Positions 22,852 through 33,399 are shown, counted from the first letter of the stretch. The stretch is DNA of 64,000 bases from Dicyema japonicum (GCA_011109175.1 RDEW01000010.1:665837-729836), one strand, 5' to 3'. Notes: generated by a model not told the origin, from the letters alone. A program made the numbers and translations.

Positions 22852-22892
22852 GAGCTCACCTTTATCCGGCATGTTGAAAACAAAGTAACAGA
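22852..22892 (+). mobile_element. 40-bp fragment of LINE family C
   Basis: About 36 bases (from gctcacctttatccggcatg to aaagtaac) are nearly identical to 14360-14393 within the family C thumb. No flanking LINE sequence remains, so this is a filler-like fragment. Confidence 0.6.
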
Positions 22893-23099
22893 GTTTTGGC
22901 TCCCCTCATCTGACCAGCTTGAAATCAAATCCTTTCCGTGGCAGGACCACCAATGACTCTAAGGGACGTGTGGTAGCGCCTAACACTCTCAGTTAAACGT
23001 TTGATGGCAGTCGGACATGTTAATGAGGTAGTGAAGAAAAAAAAGTAAGCACTCCCGCGTTGCCATAAGCACGTAAAATGCCTAGGGTTTCGCTCGTGC

Positions 23100-23365
23100 A
23101 GAACACACACTTTATTTAAGTAAAGAACAGTTACTATAACTAATCGTAGAAGGAGAACCAAGGAATGCTCTTCACTTCTTTGTTTTCTTTTTCTTGGGTG
23201 TGTGTCCTTTTAGACTATCCAGTTCCGCAGTGAATCTCCACTGATGACGGCGTCACTCGTCAAGCCTTTTTAGCACCGTAGATGCTTGGAACCTTACCAG
23301 CAGCGAGAATCAAACCCGTGACCTAAGCCACTTTTCCCGACACCTAACCACTATGCCATCTGGCT
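23100..23365 (-). mobile_element. SINE1, tRNA-derived, best copy
   Basis: On the minus strand the head carries a pol III A box (TGGCATAGTGG, about 23356-23346) and a B box (GGTTTGATTC, about 23314-23305), spaced as in a tRNA-derived promoter. The body includes gcttgacgagtgacg and ends with AATAAAGTGTGTGTTC. Other copies: 32610-32915 (minus) and 43950-44205 (plus). It encodes no protein. SINEs need a LINE for mobility; which one is not shown here. Confidence 0.75.
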
Positions 23366-23502
23366 TAATGAAGTAGTGATGTGGTTTATTTTCTCAAAAT
23401 ATTTTTAATAAAGTCTTTAAACCAGTTAACTGAGTTGATAATAGCGCAATAAACGTCTACTTTTCTTCATGACTGATATAAACTATTGTTTTTTATGTGA
23501 GC

Positions 23503-23675
23503 ATGGACGAGTTGATTGATTTTTGGAACATCAAAAACCCGAATTTCTGAACAAAAGAAGTGTTAACTGTAAGTATGATCCGTCTTTGAATTCAGCCCAG
23601 TCAGAAATTGAAAGAACTTGGGGGATCCTCCATCAGAAATTAACTTCGAGTTCAGAGCCTTTTGCAATAGGATGA
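23503..23675 (+). CDS. Possible small gene, frameshifted, unknown
   Basis: ATG at 23503 reads MDELIDFWNIKNPNF, then a stop. A +1 shift continues LNKRSVNCKYDPSLNSAQ, then EIERTWGILHQKL to a stop at 23673. The composition looks protein-like on both sides of a single missing base. Not recognised; may be a gene fragment. Confidence 0.22.
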
Positions 23676-24165
23676 TTAGTTATTCTCATGACTTCAGCGC
23701 ATGCCTGTGTTCGACTATCACGCTCTCCAAAGTTTTTTTAATCATTGTAGACTGAACGTATGCCCTTGTCAACCATGTTGCTAATAATATTACTTTTTAC
23801 ATTGTAATTTTAAAAATAATTGTTTTAAAGGCAGATAATCAAATAAAAAAATATAAGTGTAAAAAGTAATTATTTTATTCCTTCCACTTTATTGATGGTG
23901 TTTCCTCTCTGGACTGCTATGGAAACTAACTGGATGAGCCATTGCGTTTTCAGTCATCATGGTTTCTGAATCCGAGTTTCTTGTGGAAGACCAGGGACTT
24001 ACTGATCAGGTTATGTCGGAAGGTATATCGGTTGAGAAGTCCTCAAATGCAGATTGAGTCTAGTTGGCTAGCTATCTTATCCAGTTTAAGATCATACACA
24101 AAAAAATATTTTAATAAACAAACTATGTCCCGAGCGCTGAGAGTGATCCATTTATTTTATTTATT
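23676..24165. other. AT-rich spacer
   Basis: A 32-codon frame at 23959 (MVSESEFLVEDQGLTDQVMS...) is acidic, but I found no exon partner. Nothing else recognised. Confidence 0.25.
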
Positions 24166-24169
24166 GTAA

Positions 24170-24310
24170 TAACTCCGGGAACACTGAGAAAGAAAGACAA
24201 AAGAGTCAAACAGTTAGGTGATCCCAGTCCCCGCAATCAATTGTGCCATACGACGTCTGTGATCTTCCATTGTCCCCACTACTTTCCGGAAGAACTTCGA
24301 GTGTTCCATC
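24170..24310 (-). mobile_element. LINE C-like 3' end
   Basis: Minus-strand GGGATCACCTAAC...CTTTCTTTCTCAGTG tail followed by AT-rich AATAAATAAA. It resembles the tails at 14868, 9000 and 49120. Confidence 0.5.
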
Positions 24311-24774
24311 AATGTCAAAAATAATCTATTAAATCAAAGTTAACTGAGACCAATTATTGACAATTAGCAAAAATAATAATTGACTATTATTTTAAGTCGG
24401 TTTAAATTTTTTAGTCGTTGTGATGAACTTTTTTAATAGACTCAGCACTATCTTCGAACAAAATTGTTAGATTAATTCTTGCAACATACTCCAGAGTGCC
24501 TCTGGAGCCTGTTCTGCCGCTGAGAGGCCGAAAAGTTGAAAAGGGAATAGTACGCGACCCATTTTGTTCCACTCGCCGCTGAGACGTCTGGTTCCCTTGC
24601 GCTTGCGACGCTGGAATTCTTGAGTCGTCTAGGAATCGGATTCCTACACGAGCGCTGCTGTTATTTGAGCGAATCTCGCTCTCCATCCTTAGAGGGAATA
24701 GCCACGCAGTCAAGGCAGCCGCTATATGACCATTTACTCTCTTTTGTTTCCTAAATAAAAAAGTTTTCATTTCT
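24311..24774. other. Unassigned sequence with moderate GC
   Basis: Minus-strand frames are open for 119 codons (24770-24411) but low in recognisable motifs. Probably old mobile DNA. Confidence 0.25.
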
Positions 24775-25075
24775 CGACAATAGTGACTGGATCCCCAAAT
24801 GAAAATATCTCCACATCTAATTCATATTTTGATCGATGCACTCCCATCTTCCTATTCATTATTTTATAATATGAAGACTCCAAATTCACCCTTTCAAAAT
24901 TAAACTGGAGCTCATCATCTTTACTATTAAATAACGATTAAAAACTTTCGTGAACATCTGATTTCACAACAGTGTCGAATACAGGAATAACACGATATCT
25001 TTGGAATGGACTAACATCTACAAAATAAAAAAATCCAATTTACGTCATATTGTTTCAGTGGCACTGCAGACTGGC
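24775..25075 (-). pseudogene. Second copy of the DDE-integrase C-terminal region
   Basis: Read on minus: a 26-nt GT-AG intron (25018-25043), then DVSPFQRYRVIPVFDTVVKS and, after stops, YYKIMNRKMGVHRSKYEL. The copy at 15.3-15.6 kb has the same intron position, the same SPFQRYR and the same GVHRSKYE. The catalytic half is not recognisable here. Upstream (25376-25080) is coding-like text (CNMVKFILERQDLDVSAAW) that I cannot assign. Confidence 0.6.
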
Positions 25076-25079
25076 ATAT

Positions 25080-25638
25080 GTCTCTTACCACCTAAAGAAT
25101 AACGTCTTTTTTAATAATGCAGAATCTTTTCCACACAATTCTCCAAAGCATTATGTCCACAATGCTTTGTGTCATGGATCTCTTCGGCAATTATCCGCAT
25201 CTCCTGTGTGTCGGTTGAGGCGATAATAGCTTGTGACTAGATTTTGAATCTTCACGATAGAGCTTTCAGTCCAAGCAGCTGATACATCCAGGTCTTGTCT
25301 TTCGAGGATGAATTTTACCATGTTGCACACTTCAGTATTTTTTACGAAGTTTTTGTTGACAGGACAACATGGTTAGTGTGGTAACTTTATTGATTTCATT
25401 GTCAAAAATTATGGTATGCCAACAAAAATTGGTGAAATCTTTTATAAAATACTTCTACTCATAATAATTATTATTACCCAAGATTAACCTCTATTAGTAA
25501 AAATAATGATTTCATATAAAAATGCAAAAAAATATTCATAAACTTAAGTATTGCGACAAACTATTTCGTCATTTTATCCAAAAACTTATTTTCTTAATTA
25601 AAATGGCGAAAAAAATCATCCTTTTTTGAGTAATATAT
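25080..25638. other. Unassigned, partly coding-like (minus) and AT-rich
   Basis: 25376-25180 on minus reads as about 60 protein-like codons without a known domain. The remainder is AT-rich with no gene. Confidence 0.25.
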
Positions 25639-25639
25639 A

Positions 25640-25980
25640 CAAACAATACACTGAACTATGCATCTCTTACGCATGTGATAACTGGGACCCATTCAGCTAT
25701 TGGACAAAAGTCTTAAAGATCTAGGATGGCCGAAAAAAGCCTCCAAAATCACGGAACGGTGGATTTCTTGCGAGTTCCAGTCACCAATGCCTCTTGAAGC
25801 CATGATACGAATGAACCATGGAAAACTCAGTCGTGACTGCGAAGTTCAAGCCATTCGGCCGATACGTGCTTATGTGGCGTCGAGGGAGGAACATCGGGCC
25901 AAGATGAAGTCTCTGCTAGAGCGTGCTGAGATCACATGATTAGTTAGTTTGTGTAACCGTGGCCTCTGGTGTTATTATTA
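25640..25980 (+). mobile_element. LINE family B 3' end
   Basis: ITERWISCEFQSPMPLEAMI, then PIRAYVASREEHRAKMKSLL and ERAEIT*, then the 3' UTR (gttagtttgtgtaaccgtgg) and a TTATTATTATTA tail. It is one of the longer B copies. The upstream part (about 25655) reads SYACDNWDPFSYW in another frame, like YACASWGP of the copy at 44946. Confidence 0.75.
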
Positions 25981-26305
25981 TTAACAAAAATTATAGATAT
26001 AATATTAATAGAGATCCAATGCCTAGCCGGCATCTAAAAGGATCTACCTTAGTGAGTAGAGGCCCAATGCCTAGATCCAACTATTCATTCCACCGTGAGA
26101 CAATTTCGCTCCCAGGCAACGAGTTCTGAAATCGACCTCAGTTCCAAGAAAAGCCTCTCTTTATCACTGTGTTAGGGTTTTACCAAAAGATGTCAGGATC
26201 AAGTAATTAGTTTGGTTTTACCCTTAGTATTTGAAATAATTTAATTAATTAATTTAATACAAAAAGACCAGAATTGAAAATTATAGAGAATATCACCAAA
26301 CGTAA

Positions 26306-26817
26306 CTAGGAGGCAGGCACTGGGTCTTCCTCACCTGACACTTCCACAATCTCATTGTCGGCAGCATCATCAAAGTTCTTTTCTAGTTCAGGGATATCGT
26401 CATCATCCACTACAAGTAATGACCTCAACAACCTGGCTCAGATGGCTTCTCAATGTTCAAATTCTTCAGAAGATCTGGGAGAATGTCTGTTATAGTCTTC
26501 ATTGTAGAAGTCCCAGTTACAGCGTAGGTACCTGTCATTTTAGAGTTGTAGTGCTTCACATTGGACAGACAGATCACAGTACCGTCAGCTTTCACAATAT
26601 CAACCTACGTGGGTAACTAAAAATACCTCATCAACTCCAGGGTACAGTATCAGACCGAACTTCTTTGTTACAGCCTGGAGTTTCTTCTCATCAACTGTGT
26701 ACCTTTGCACGATCTTCTTCTTTCTCCTAACAGTTCCCTTAGATAAAGTAAACCCAGACAAACTTTCCCTCCAATTCTGACGTTGTTTTGTAGTTGTTTT
26801 AGTCTTTCGGGGTTCAT
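26306..26817 (-). CDS. BTF3: BTF3 / nascent polypeptide-associated complex beta subunit
   Basis: NAC-beta pairs with NAC-alpha on the ribosome at the exit tunnel and shields nascent chains. ATG at 26817, TAG at 26306. Introns 26738-26763 (26 nt), 26605-26626 (22) and 26410-26432 (23). The spliced frame is intact, 146 aa. Seen: MNPERLKQLQNNVRIGGKG, the ribosome-contact RRKKK, the NAC domain (DEKKLQAVTKKFG, GTVICLSN, TGTYAVTGTS, ITDILPDLL) and the acidic tail DDDDIPELEKNFDDA. Length is close to the usual ~160 aa form. No frameshift. It lies between a LINE B end and the repeat at 27022. Confidence 0.95.
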
Positions 26818-27021
26818 AACAAGAAACACAAGTTACACGAGTTTATAAACCTTTAATTTAAATATAAAATATTATTTAACTTTTATGTAATTTATTATAA
26901 AACTAAGAAGTTATGTATTCTGAATTGGCTCTGTTTCATAAGTAGACATTTTATAAGTCGGATTTTATTAAATAATTTAATAAAGTTTTCCACAAGTTTT
27001 TCAAATCGACTGGTAAAGATC

Positions 27022-27180
27022 ACCATTATGAAAACTCTTCTGCAGGAGAATGAAGTGATGTCCATTTGATGAAATCCACCTTTCTTCTGAAGCGGATGCC
27101 TGTAATGGACTATTGGAGAATGGATTTGGTCGACACAAGCAGACTTTCTCCCTTGGGTTCCTTCCTTGGATTAATTAGTC
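27022..27180 (+). repeat. Dispersed copy of the palindromic-repeat family
   Basis: Matches 961-1160 (attatgaaaa.ct, gaagtgatgtcc, cttctgaagcgga.gcctgt, tggatttggtcg, ccttccttgga.ttaatta). Single arm here. Confidence 0.65.
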
Positions 27181-27199
27181 GATTTCTCATCTATTATAA

Positions 27200-27430
27200 A
27201 ATATTTTATCTTACCAACATCATCGGGAGTCTGTAAAGCCATTATCCGTCACAGAAAGCGCAGAGACGACTAGAAAGAAGAAATAACAAGGGCTTCTCGA
27301 CCGGTTCACGTTCCACGCATTTGCTGTCGAGACTACTGGAAGGATAAGCAAGAAGCCTTTGTCTTTCCTCAAGACTTTTGACTACAATTAGAAGCCATGA
27401 TGTCATAATGCGGTTTATGTGGAGAAATTT
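27200..27430 (+). mobile_element. Possible LINE family E C-terminal relic
   Basis: GLLDRFTFHAFAVETTGRIS resembles the F.PVAIETSGA block of family E (37341-37655). Stops flank it. Weak. Confidence 0.35.
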
Positions 27431-27699
27431 AACTGAATATGGTGGAAAATATGGTTATAGATATGGTTATTGAGTAATATATTGATGGAAGGAATCACAA
27501 GGGAATACTTTTTGTGGGAAGTACCAGACTTGAACAAATTGTAAATGTAGATAACCACTGTTTTAGCAGAACAGAAGAATGAAAAAGTTCTATTTATGTA
27601 AAAGAACAGTCAATCTATCAGGTCTTTTCTTTCTATAGCTCTATCGACTCGATGCTGGCATCATTTGCATTCAGCATGAGGCCGCTGATTAATTTTAAT

Positions 27700-28150
27700 T
27701 TATTAACCCCAGATACGCCGAGAAAGAAGTTAAGCAACTAGTTAAGTGTATCCAGTTTCCAGTTACAGAAACAGAGTCCTTCAACGTCACACAAGTCCAT
27801 ACAGAACCAGCATAAAAAGTAAAAGACGTCAATTCCTTGCATTTGTGGAAACCCCTTAGTGAAGTAGGGGAGAGCAAATGATCGTTTTTCGTGCTAGTCT
27901 GCTACTGGACGCCACCTGACTCAAGTGGATAAATGACGCTAATTTTGTAGGAAGGAGAAGAGGAGGAACGGACAAAACAAACAGAAAACTTCAACCAATT
28001 AGCCACACAGCACCACATGGCGCCACGCGGCGAAACAAGATATTGAAGCTCAATCGTCCCATATTTGCAACAGAATGATTCTCCTTTACTCAAATTTAGT
28101 ATGGGCAGGATTTGAACCAGGATCTTAATCCAACATTTCCTTTGTTCAGA
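27700..28150 (-). mobile_element. SINE2, tRNA-like head, LINE-like tail
   Basis: On minus, a B-box-like GGTTCAAATCC (about 28118-28108) lies upstream of a ~380-bp body without ORF. The body is shared with 51245-51600 (tggacttgtgtgacgttgaa; cttttatgc.ggttctg). It ends TTAACTTCTTTCTCGGCGTA followed by a ggggttaataaatta tail, which matches the LINE tail at 9000. The A box is not clear. Likely a SINE that borrows a LINE 3' tail (family knowledge; inference). Confidence 0.6.
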
Positions 28151-28310
28151 ACATCATGGTTTCGATGTCTCCAAATTCCAGCATCTCTTCCACGCCCAAG
28201 AGAAAAAGGGAAGACAAGGGCTTCCATACAACATGTACCTAAGTAGACATTCCGGGAATAGAGGTACGTCACTACGTCAATCAGTAGGCTGTCGAAGCTT
28301 ATATGAGGTT
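28151..28310. repeat. Dispersed repeat shared with 48890-49050
   Basis: tttgttcagaac, gatgtctcc, gggaagacaagggctt, ctaagtagacattc and gaggtacgtcac recur in the same order at 48890-49050. No ORF. It may be the upstream part of the SINE2 unit. Confidence 0.45.
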
Positions 28311-28732
28311 TGAAATTGTTTGATTGAATGAATTTTTATTAACACAGAAATTGAGTTAGAAATGAGGGAAAGTTGAAATACTATGGGTCCTGCCTCGAAG
28401 GGCCTAGACTCCTCACTAGAATTCCGTCATCAGCCATTCATTTTTCAGTAAACTCGACAGAAGGCAAATTACAGTCATTCATAAGGAAGGTCGTTATTTT
28501 CTCCTCCCCAGTCACCCTCACTGGTCTCAATAGTTATTTCTGGTACTCATTTAACTTTGCATCAGACTACACATGAAAGCAAACCTCATAACGATCTCCT
28601 TTTGGAGTGTAAAATCATTCTTCCCATCCATATAAGAATGATTCCTTTGAAAACAAAGAAAAAAGTATTTCACGGAATTGGAGCTTTCTCATACATAATA
28701 TTTCCAGACAGAGCTCCCTCTACATCGCAATT

Positions 28733-28865
28733 ATTATTAGCACTTTCACGAGAGCCATAAAATTTATAACAAAAAAATATAATAGAAAGAGTTAGCCTGT
28801 TCCATGCTTTTCTGTTCTTAGCAAGATCCCTCCTCTACATCGCATGTAGTGCACAATTCAAAGGG
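28733..28865 (-). mobile_element. LINE family A, very short 3' end
   Basis: Reverse complement reads gctaagaacagaa...gctaactctttct...atggctctcgtgaaagtgctaataata, matching 11690-11797. Strong 5' truncation. Confidence 0.65.
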
Positions 28866-29490
28866 ACTTTCCTGAGATCGTTTGATTTATGGGAATATCA
28901 ATTTAAATAAAATAATTGTACTAAAATAAATCCTTGGAGTCTGTCTTTTATTTACGACAGTGGACCTTTTAGTATTATTTTATTGACAAAAATTCTTTCT
29001 ATAAATATTAAATATCATTTACAATCAAAACTCAATCAATGACGTAAAATATCCCAAATTACGTTAGCAATGACAGATTTTTATGGCAAACAATTAAATA
29101 TCATTTTGGTAACCTTTAGTGAAAATAATACCTGGGATGGAATTATCTCCAGATTTTTCAAGGGGCACCTGGATGCCATCAAGGTGGAGGAGAGGGTCAA
29201 AGCCTATATACAAACGCTAGTGTTACGGAAAACTGGATGTCCCTAACGATGATACATGAATTCGATTCCACTAAAACGGAGTCATGCGGCTTTTTGTCGC
29301 AGGTGGGATAAAAAAATTCATTTGTTATCTCTCACCCCATTGAATTAGAACAGGATGTTTTCTTTCATTAACATTAGTTCTGGATATACTTGTGTGATAT
29401 TGGAAGATCCACCTGCTTCTGCAACTGTGGGAATTGGATACAATTAACTCGGATTATTAAAAATTATTAATTTGTTATTACTTGATGTAC
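28866..29490. other. Mostly AT-rich; weak possible eIF5/eIF2-beta-like fragment
   Basis: 29132-29226 (+) reads TWDGIISRFFKGHLDAIKVE and continues ERVKAYIQTLVL before a stop. It faintly recalls the helical region before the zinc ribbon of eIF5 (a chain ending in ..VLC). Too degraded to call. Confidence 0.15.
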
Positions 29491-29494
29491 TTTT

Positions 29495-29715
29495 TTGTGA
29501 AGATCCTCGACCCGGACCTACGCCTCTGGAGGCTCTTATGAGACTAGACTCCAGATCACGGGAAGTTGGCCCTGAAAATTCAGGCAGCCGTTCTGTACGT
29601 TCATACGCGGGCACGAAGGAAGAACAACGGGCAAAGATGAGGTCTCTGTTAGAATGCATCGGGGTCACGTGATACTTAGTTTTGTTTTACCGTGGTCTTG
29701 GGTTAAATAAAAAAA
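29495..29715 (+). mobile_element. LINE family B 3' end
   Basis: DPRPGPTPLEALMRLDSRSR, then RSVRSYAGTKEEQRAKMRSL and ECIGVT*, then cacgtgatacttag and ttttaccgtggtcttgggtt. Confidence 0.7.
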
Positions 29716-29934
29716 TCACTTGATGTACTGGCTATCCTTCAACATTTTATCTGTATCGGCATCCAAATCCAAGTTCACCCTTTTTACTATAGACAAGAAG
29801 TACAAGAGTGAACCGTTGGCTATTTAAGAGTACTTCCCTCGCAATCCAGAAGGAATAGTCATTTAGCCAGGGCTGCAGCCCCTAACTATAGTTTTTTCAT
29901 GAAAAAAAATATAATAATTTGTCCATCCAGTATT

Positions 29935-30215
29935 GTCGAAAGCGCGGTAGACACGCTGTATGCCGCGGAAAAAGTTATGAAGGCCAAGGGATAGAAATAC
30001 GAAATGCTGTTTGACTGATTCACGTTACAGTTTATCGTACTTGAGACAAATGGAGAAATAAGTGGGAAATTGCTTCATTCCTTCAGAAGCTGGAACGTCT
30101 AGCTACACTCAAAAGCCACAAATCACTTAAAACTCAGTGGCTCATCCAGTTGATCTCCACTGCAATCTTGAATGGTAACACAACGTCGATTAAGTTGCCT
30201 GGGAGCATTTTTGAT
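29935..30215 (+). mobile_element. LINE family E C-terminal relic
   Basis: AVDTLYAAEKVMKAKG, FTLQFIVLETNGEISGK and a final LISTAILNGNTTSIK follow the family E C-terminal blocks (K..KY, F.PV.IETSG, QRI..A..GN). Stops and frameshifts. Confidence 0.4.
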
Positions 30216-30645
30216 TAATTTTTGATTTAAGATTAATAAATTTCTAACTCAAAAAGTACTTAAAAATTACTTTTCAATATGGAAAACTATAATTTTTGAA
30301 AGATTACATGAAACATGAAATGTTATAAAATGTCGTAAGAATACTTTCGACTAGTAAATTAGGTTTACTTGATTCTTACTGCACAAATTTTGTACCAAAT
30401 CAAAGAATTTATATAATTTGACCTTAAATACTATTAAATGTTCACTCTATAATTTTTATTAACATCAAAAATAAGAGTACACTGCGTCACAGAATTAAAT
30501 TAAAATTTATAAAAAATTAATGTTTTGATAACAACGAATATAACGTCATTTTTTATGTCCAAAAATTGTTTACGTTAGTTTTTTTTGCGTCGAAAAGTCG
30601 TTTGTGATGCCATTAACAATATATAAATCTCAACACTATTACTTT
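30216..30645. other. AT-rich spacer upstream of the zinc-finger gene
   Basis: Nothing recognised. Confidence 0.3.
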
Positions 30646-30650
30646 AACAA

Positions 30651-31000
30651 ATGCTCACTTGCCCCTACTGTGGAATGATTTACTACTCTCCTTACCTTTA
30701 TAAACTACACTTTACTAATCACTGCAATAAAATGCCGTACCGTTGTAATGGTGACCTGGAGGCATATCTTTGGGCAGATATTTGCATTTATTTATTAGAA
30801 TAGGGATCTTTTCGCCTACGAAAACGCTAAGAGAAATCATAAAATGTGCTTACTAAAAAATAAAATTACAAAGCTTGAAGATCAGCAAAAGGTTTGAAAC
30901 TTGTATTTCAAGCAGAAATGATGAATTATTTAGATTTGGTGCAAACCAGGTTACAAACACTATAATCTTAAAAGCTGATCTATAAGGAACCCGATTTATT
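30651..31000 (+). pseudogene. Zinc-finger plus coiled-coil protein (TRAF-type?), damaged
   Basis: ATG at 30651. A first frame (50 codons) holds a clear zinc finger: Cys4, Cys7, His20, His24 (TCPYCGMIYYSPYLYKLHFT), then NHCNKMPYRC. After a stop at 30801, a one-base shift continues NRDLFAYENAKRNHKMC and the helical KNKITKLEDQQK. Another one-base shift gives LKLVFQAEMMNYLDLVQTRL. The order of Cys/His pairs followed by a coiled coil resembles TRAF-type or similar ubiquitin-pathway proteins, but Hunchback/Ikaros-type fingers are an alternative. Both shifts sit beside A-runs, so sequence error is as likely as decay. Downstream exons are not resolved (to about 31250). Confidence 0.35.
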
Positions 31001-31970
31001 GCGGCGGATACTTCGAACCCACGTGTCTTGGAAGGTATTATTTGAATTTATATTTTTGAAATTTCATAACCGGACATGATAGAATTGACTGTAGAATAAG
31101 GTTTGAAACTATTAATTTCACGAATAAAGAGATCTACGGAGATTTTATGAAATATGTGGGGATTATGATTACAAATTAAAAAAGAACTTACTAATGCTGG
31201 AAGAGGCGGCTACTAGATTGGAATAACCGGAGTAATTAGTCGAACTCACAATAACACTAAAACTTATTCCCTCATTTTTTTAACCAATCGATTTTACGAT
31301 TTATTTAAAGACGCGACTCAGCATTACAAAGTCATTAGTTGACCCTGGTCTTTTTTCATCTTCGCTAAATGTTCCTCTCGGGGTCTCACGCAATCTCTAT
31401 ATTCTCGTATTAGAGGTATTGTTTGCATGAGATAACTTAGGTGCCAGTTTACCTTACAAAGGCTTCAAAGGTGATTTGACCCATCAAGGTGCAGGAAAAC
31501 TTCCGTAGAGTTTTAATATCTGTAGACAAGAAGCTTTCGACGATTTAGAATTTAAAATTAAATTTAAAATAGAATTTTCTGTATAAAAATCCATTATAAA
31601 GTCTGCTGACCTGTACAAAAGAGACAAAAATGGCCTGACGTAATTACGATCTTTTTGTTAGAGGAAAGGAAGTCACAGGTATAGACGACAGACATGACTC
31701 CATTTCTCCTACAAATATTATCGGGAGTGCGGAAACTCATGATCCATTCCAGATAAGGCAAAGAACTCTAAATCATAGTAACTGTTATATACGAGACGTC
31801 TTGAACGTTAGGCCCAAACACTGCGCAGTTCGTAAAAACCACCTGGCGGCTTGATGAACACATCTGAATGAACCGAGAACAATGTAATTCCTCTCCCATA
31901 GCATGTCTTGCTATCATTAGGGGCAACTCTTTATTCGTTCTGAGCGTCATCGCATTTTAGTCAAACAATT
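31001..31970. other. Unassigned; one open 60-codon frame on minus
   Basis: 31950-31768 (minus) encodes MTLRTNKELPLMIARHAMG, then EELHCSRFIQMCSS. It looks protein-like but is unrecognised. Otherwise AT-rich. Confidence 0.2.
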
Positions 31971-31974
31971 TGTT

Positions 31975-32405
31975 TATTTGACTTATTTATTTATCCTCGG
32001 TCCCTTCTAGTGGAGGAAATCAATGACTAACAGGAAAATAACATCAAAAAGCGAACGCTCCTATTATGGCGGGTAGATTGAAAGCGGACTAGAACAAGAG
32101 AAGATGTAATCGGTTTTGTCGTCGCCGAGTAGTCAAGAAGGGCACATAGACGAATTTTATTGTCCGATTTTGTTTATACACTTATGAGGCTTGGTATGAC
32201 CATCTTGGTATTTTTGGATTGTGTTCAATGGCCATAATCGAAAATAAAATTTTTTTAGCGTGACGTCATGCGGTTTACCTGTTGTTGTGGTGGCGCTCAG
32301 TGCAAGCTCTGCATGGAAGAGAACCGTTCGACTTTCCCTACCCTTCTACGACCTTCAGAAGGGTAACTTACCAAATTACTTCCGAATCAGATACATAAAT
32401 CTAAA
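31975..32405 (+). mobile_element. SINE2-related copy
   Basis: 31975-32100 matches 51825-51930 (gtcccttc, agcg(a/g)acgctcc, ggttttgt). 32265-32400 matches the reverse complement of 17606-17745. The middle (gtggcgctcagtgcaag) resembles the SINE2 core at 51430-51470. No ORF. Confidence 0.45.
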
Positions 32406-32609
32406 AATATTATAATTTGTGTATTCTTTTGATTTGATTTTGTTTTTTATTAATTTTTAACCAAAAAGTAACAGTTAACAACTGCTGGCTGCTCTCATAA
32501 AAGAAAACGCATTTCCTCTGACGATTTGCAAGGAAAATTTTAATAAAACCTAATATGCAATAATAAAACCGCATTTTTCGCGAGAGCCATGTTACCTATA
32601 ACTCCGTTC

Positions 32610-32915
32610 AGACAAGACACACAATTTATTTTAGTAAAAAACACTTATGATAACTAATCGTAGAAAAGGAGACCAAGAAATGCTCTTTACTTATTTTTTT
32701 GTTGCGTGTGAGTACCTTATAGACCTGGGGTGTCAAACATACGGCCCGCGGGCCGTATGCGGACCTTGACAAGCATAAGTGTTCCTCAGAGAAATATTCA
32801 CTGATGCCGGCGTCACTCGTCAATCCAAAGCATCGTAGACGCGTGGAACCTTCAGCCAGAATGTACAGCATCGAGATTCAAACCAGAGGCGCCATCTTTT
32901 TGTCCGGTACTGTGA
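32610..32915 (-). mobile_element. SINE1 copy with an internal insertion
   Basis: Shares the body and AATAAA-like end of 23100-23365. The B box reads GGTTTGAATC (about 32883-32874). A GC-rich block at 32729-32768, absent from the other SINE1 copies, interrupts it. Confidence 0.65.
32729..32768. repeat. GC-rich perfect palindrome, hAT-end-like
   Basis: 32738-32759 is a perfect 22-bp palindrome centred on CCCGCGGG, preceded by ctggggtgtcaaa. The combination 'CAGGGGTGTCAAA..GGCCCGCGGGCC' is familiar as the end of hAT-type elements in many animals. Only one end is present. Confidence 0.5.
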
Positions 32916-33395
32916 ACCTAATGTATAAGTTATATATTTTTTGAATAAATGGTCATGCATCGGCCACCCAGACTGCGTGTCGATTCCATCTCAGGATAAC
33001 TAGTGAGATTTGTTCAAATAACCACAGCGCTCACTGGGATATCCTGATCGTGTAGAAATTCGATTTCTTAGACGATTCAATAATTCCAGCGTCGCAGGTG
33101 CAAGGAAACCAGACCCAAAACTTTATTAGGAATGGCGTTAAGCCAGGCACCGCTCTCAGAAGACACTCCCGACAACAATCAGGCACGGCGATGTTGGTTA
33201 GATGACATCAGCAGATCTTCAAAAGACTTTCAACCTACAACATCGACCAGACAGCATTTGAGAGAACATGAAGGTGGGGAGACAATTGATAGGTACGATT
33301 CCAGGCCTCATGACCTCACGATCTTAGTCATTAGAGAATTAAGGGTGAGAGTTTAGAATCCTCTTGACAAGGATGTTACAGGCTATTAGCGACGA
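32916..33395. other. Unassigned, moderate GC
   Basis: A 74-codon frame (33132-33356, plus) is rich in Arg/Ser and unrecognised. Probably mobile-element debris next to the LINE E relic. Confidence 0.25.
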
Positions 33396-33399
33396 GTGA

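Noticed and set aside
23305-23356. Intact tRNA gene
   Set aside because: A and B boxes are present, but the sequence between and around them does not close a clover leaf and continues as a repeated SINE body.
24411-24770. 119-codon minus frame
   Set aside because: Low-complexity Arg/Ser-rich text without motifs; no splice partners found.
33132-33356. 74-codon plus frame as a host gene
   Set aside because: No domain, lies next to LINE E debris, and reads as repeat-like Arg/Ser text.
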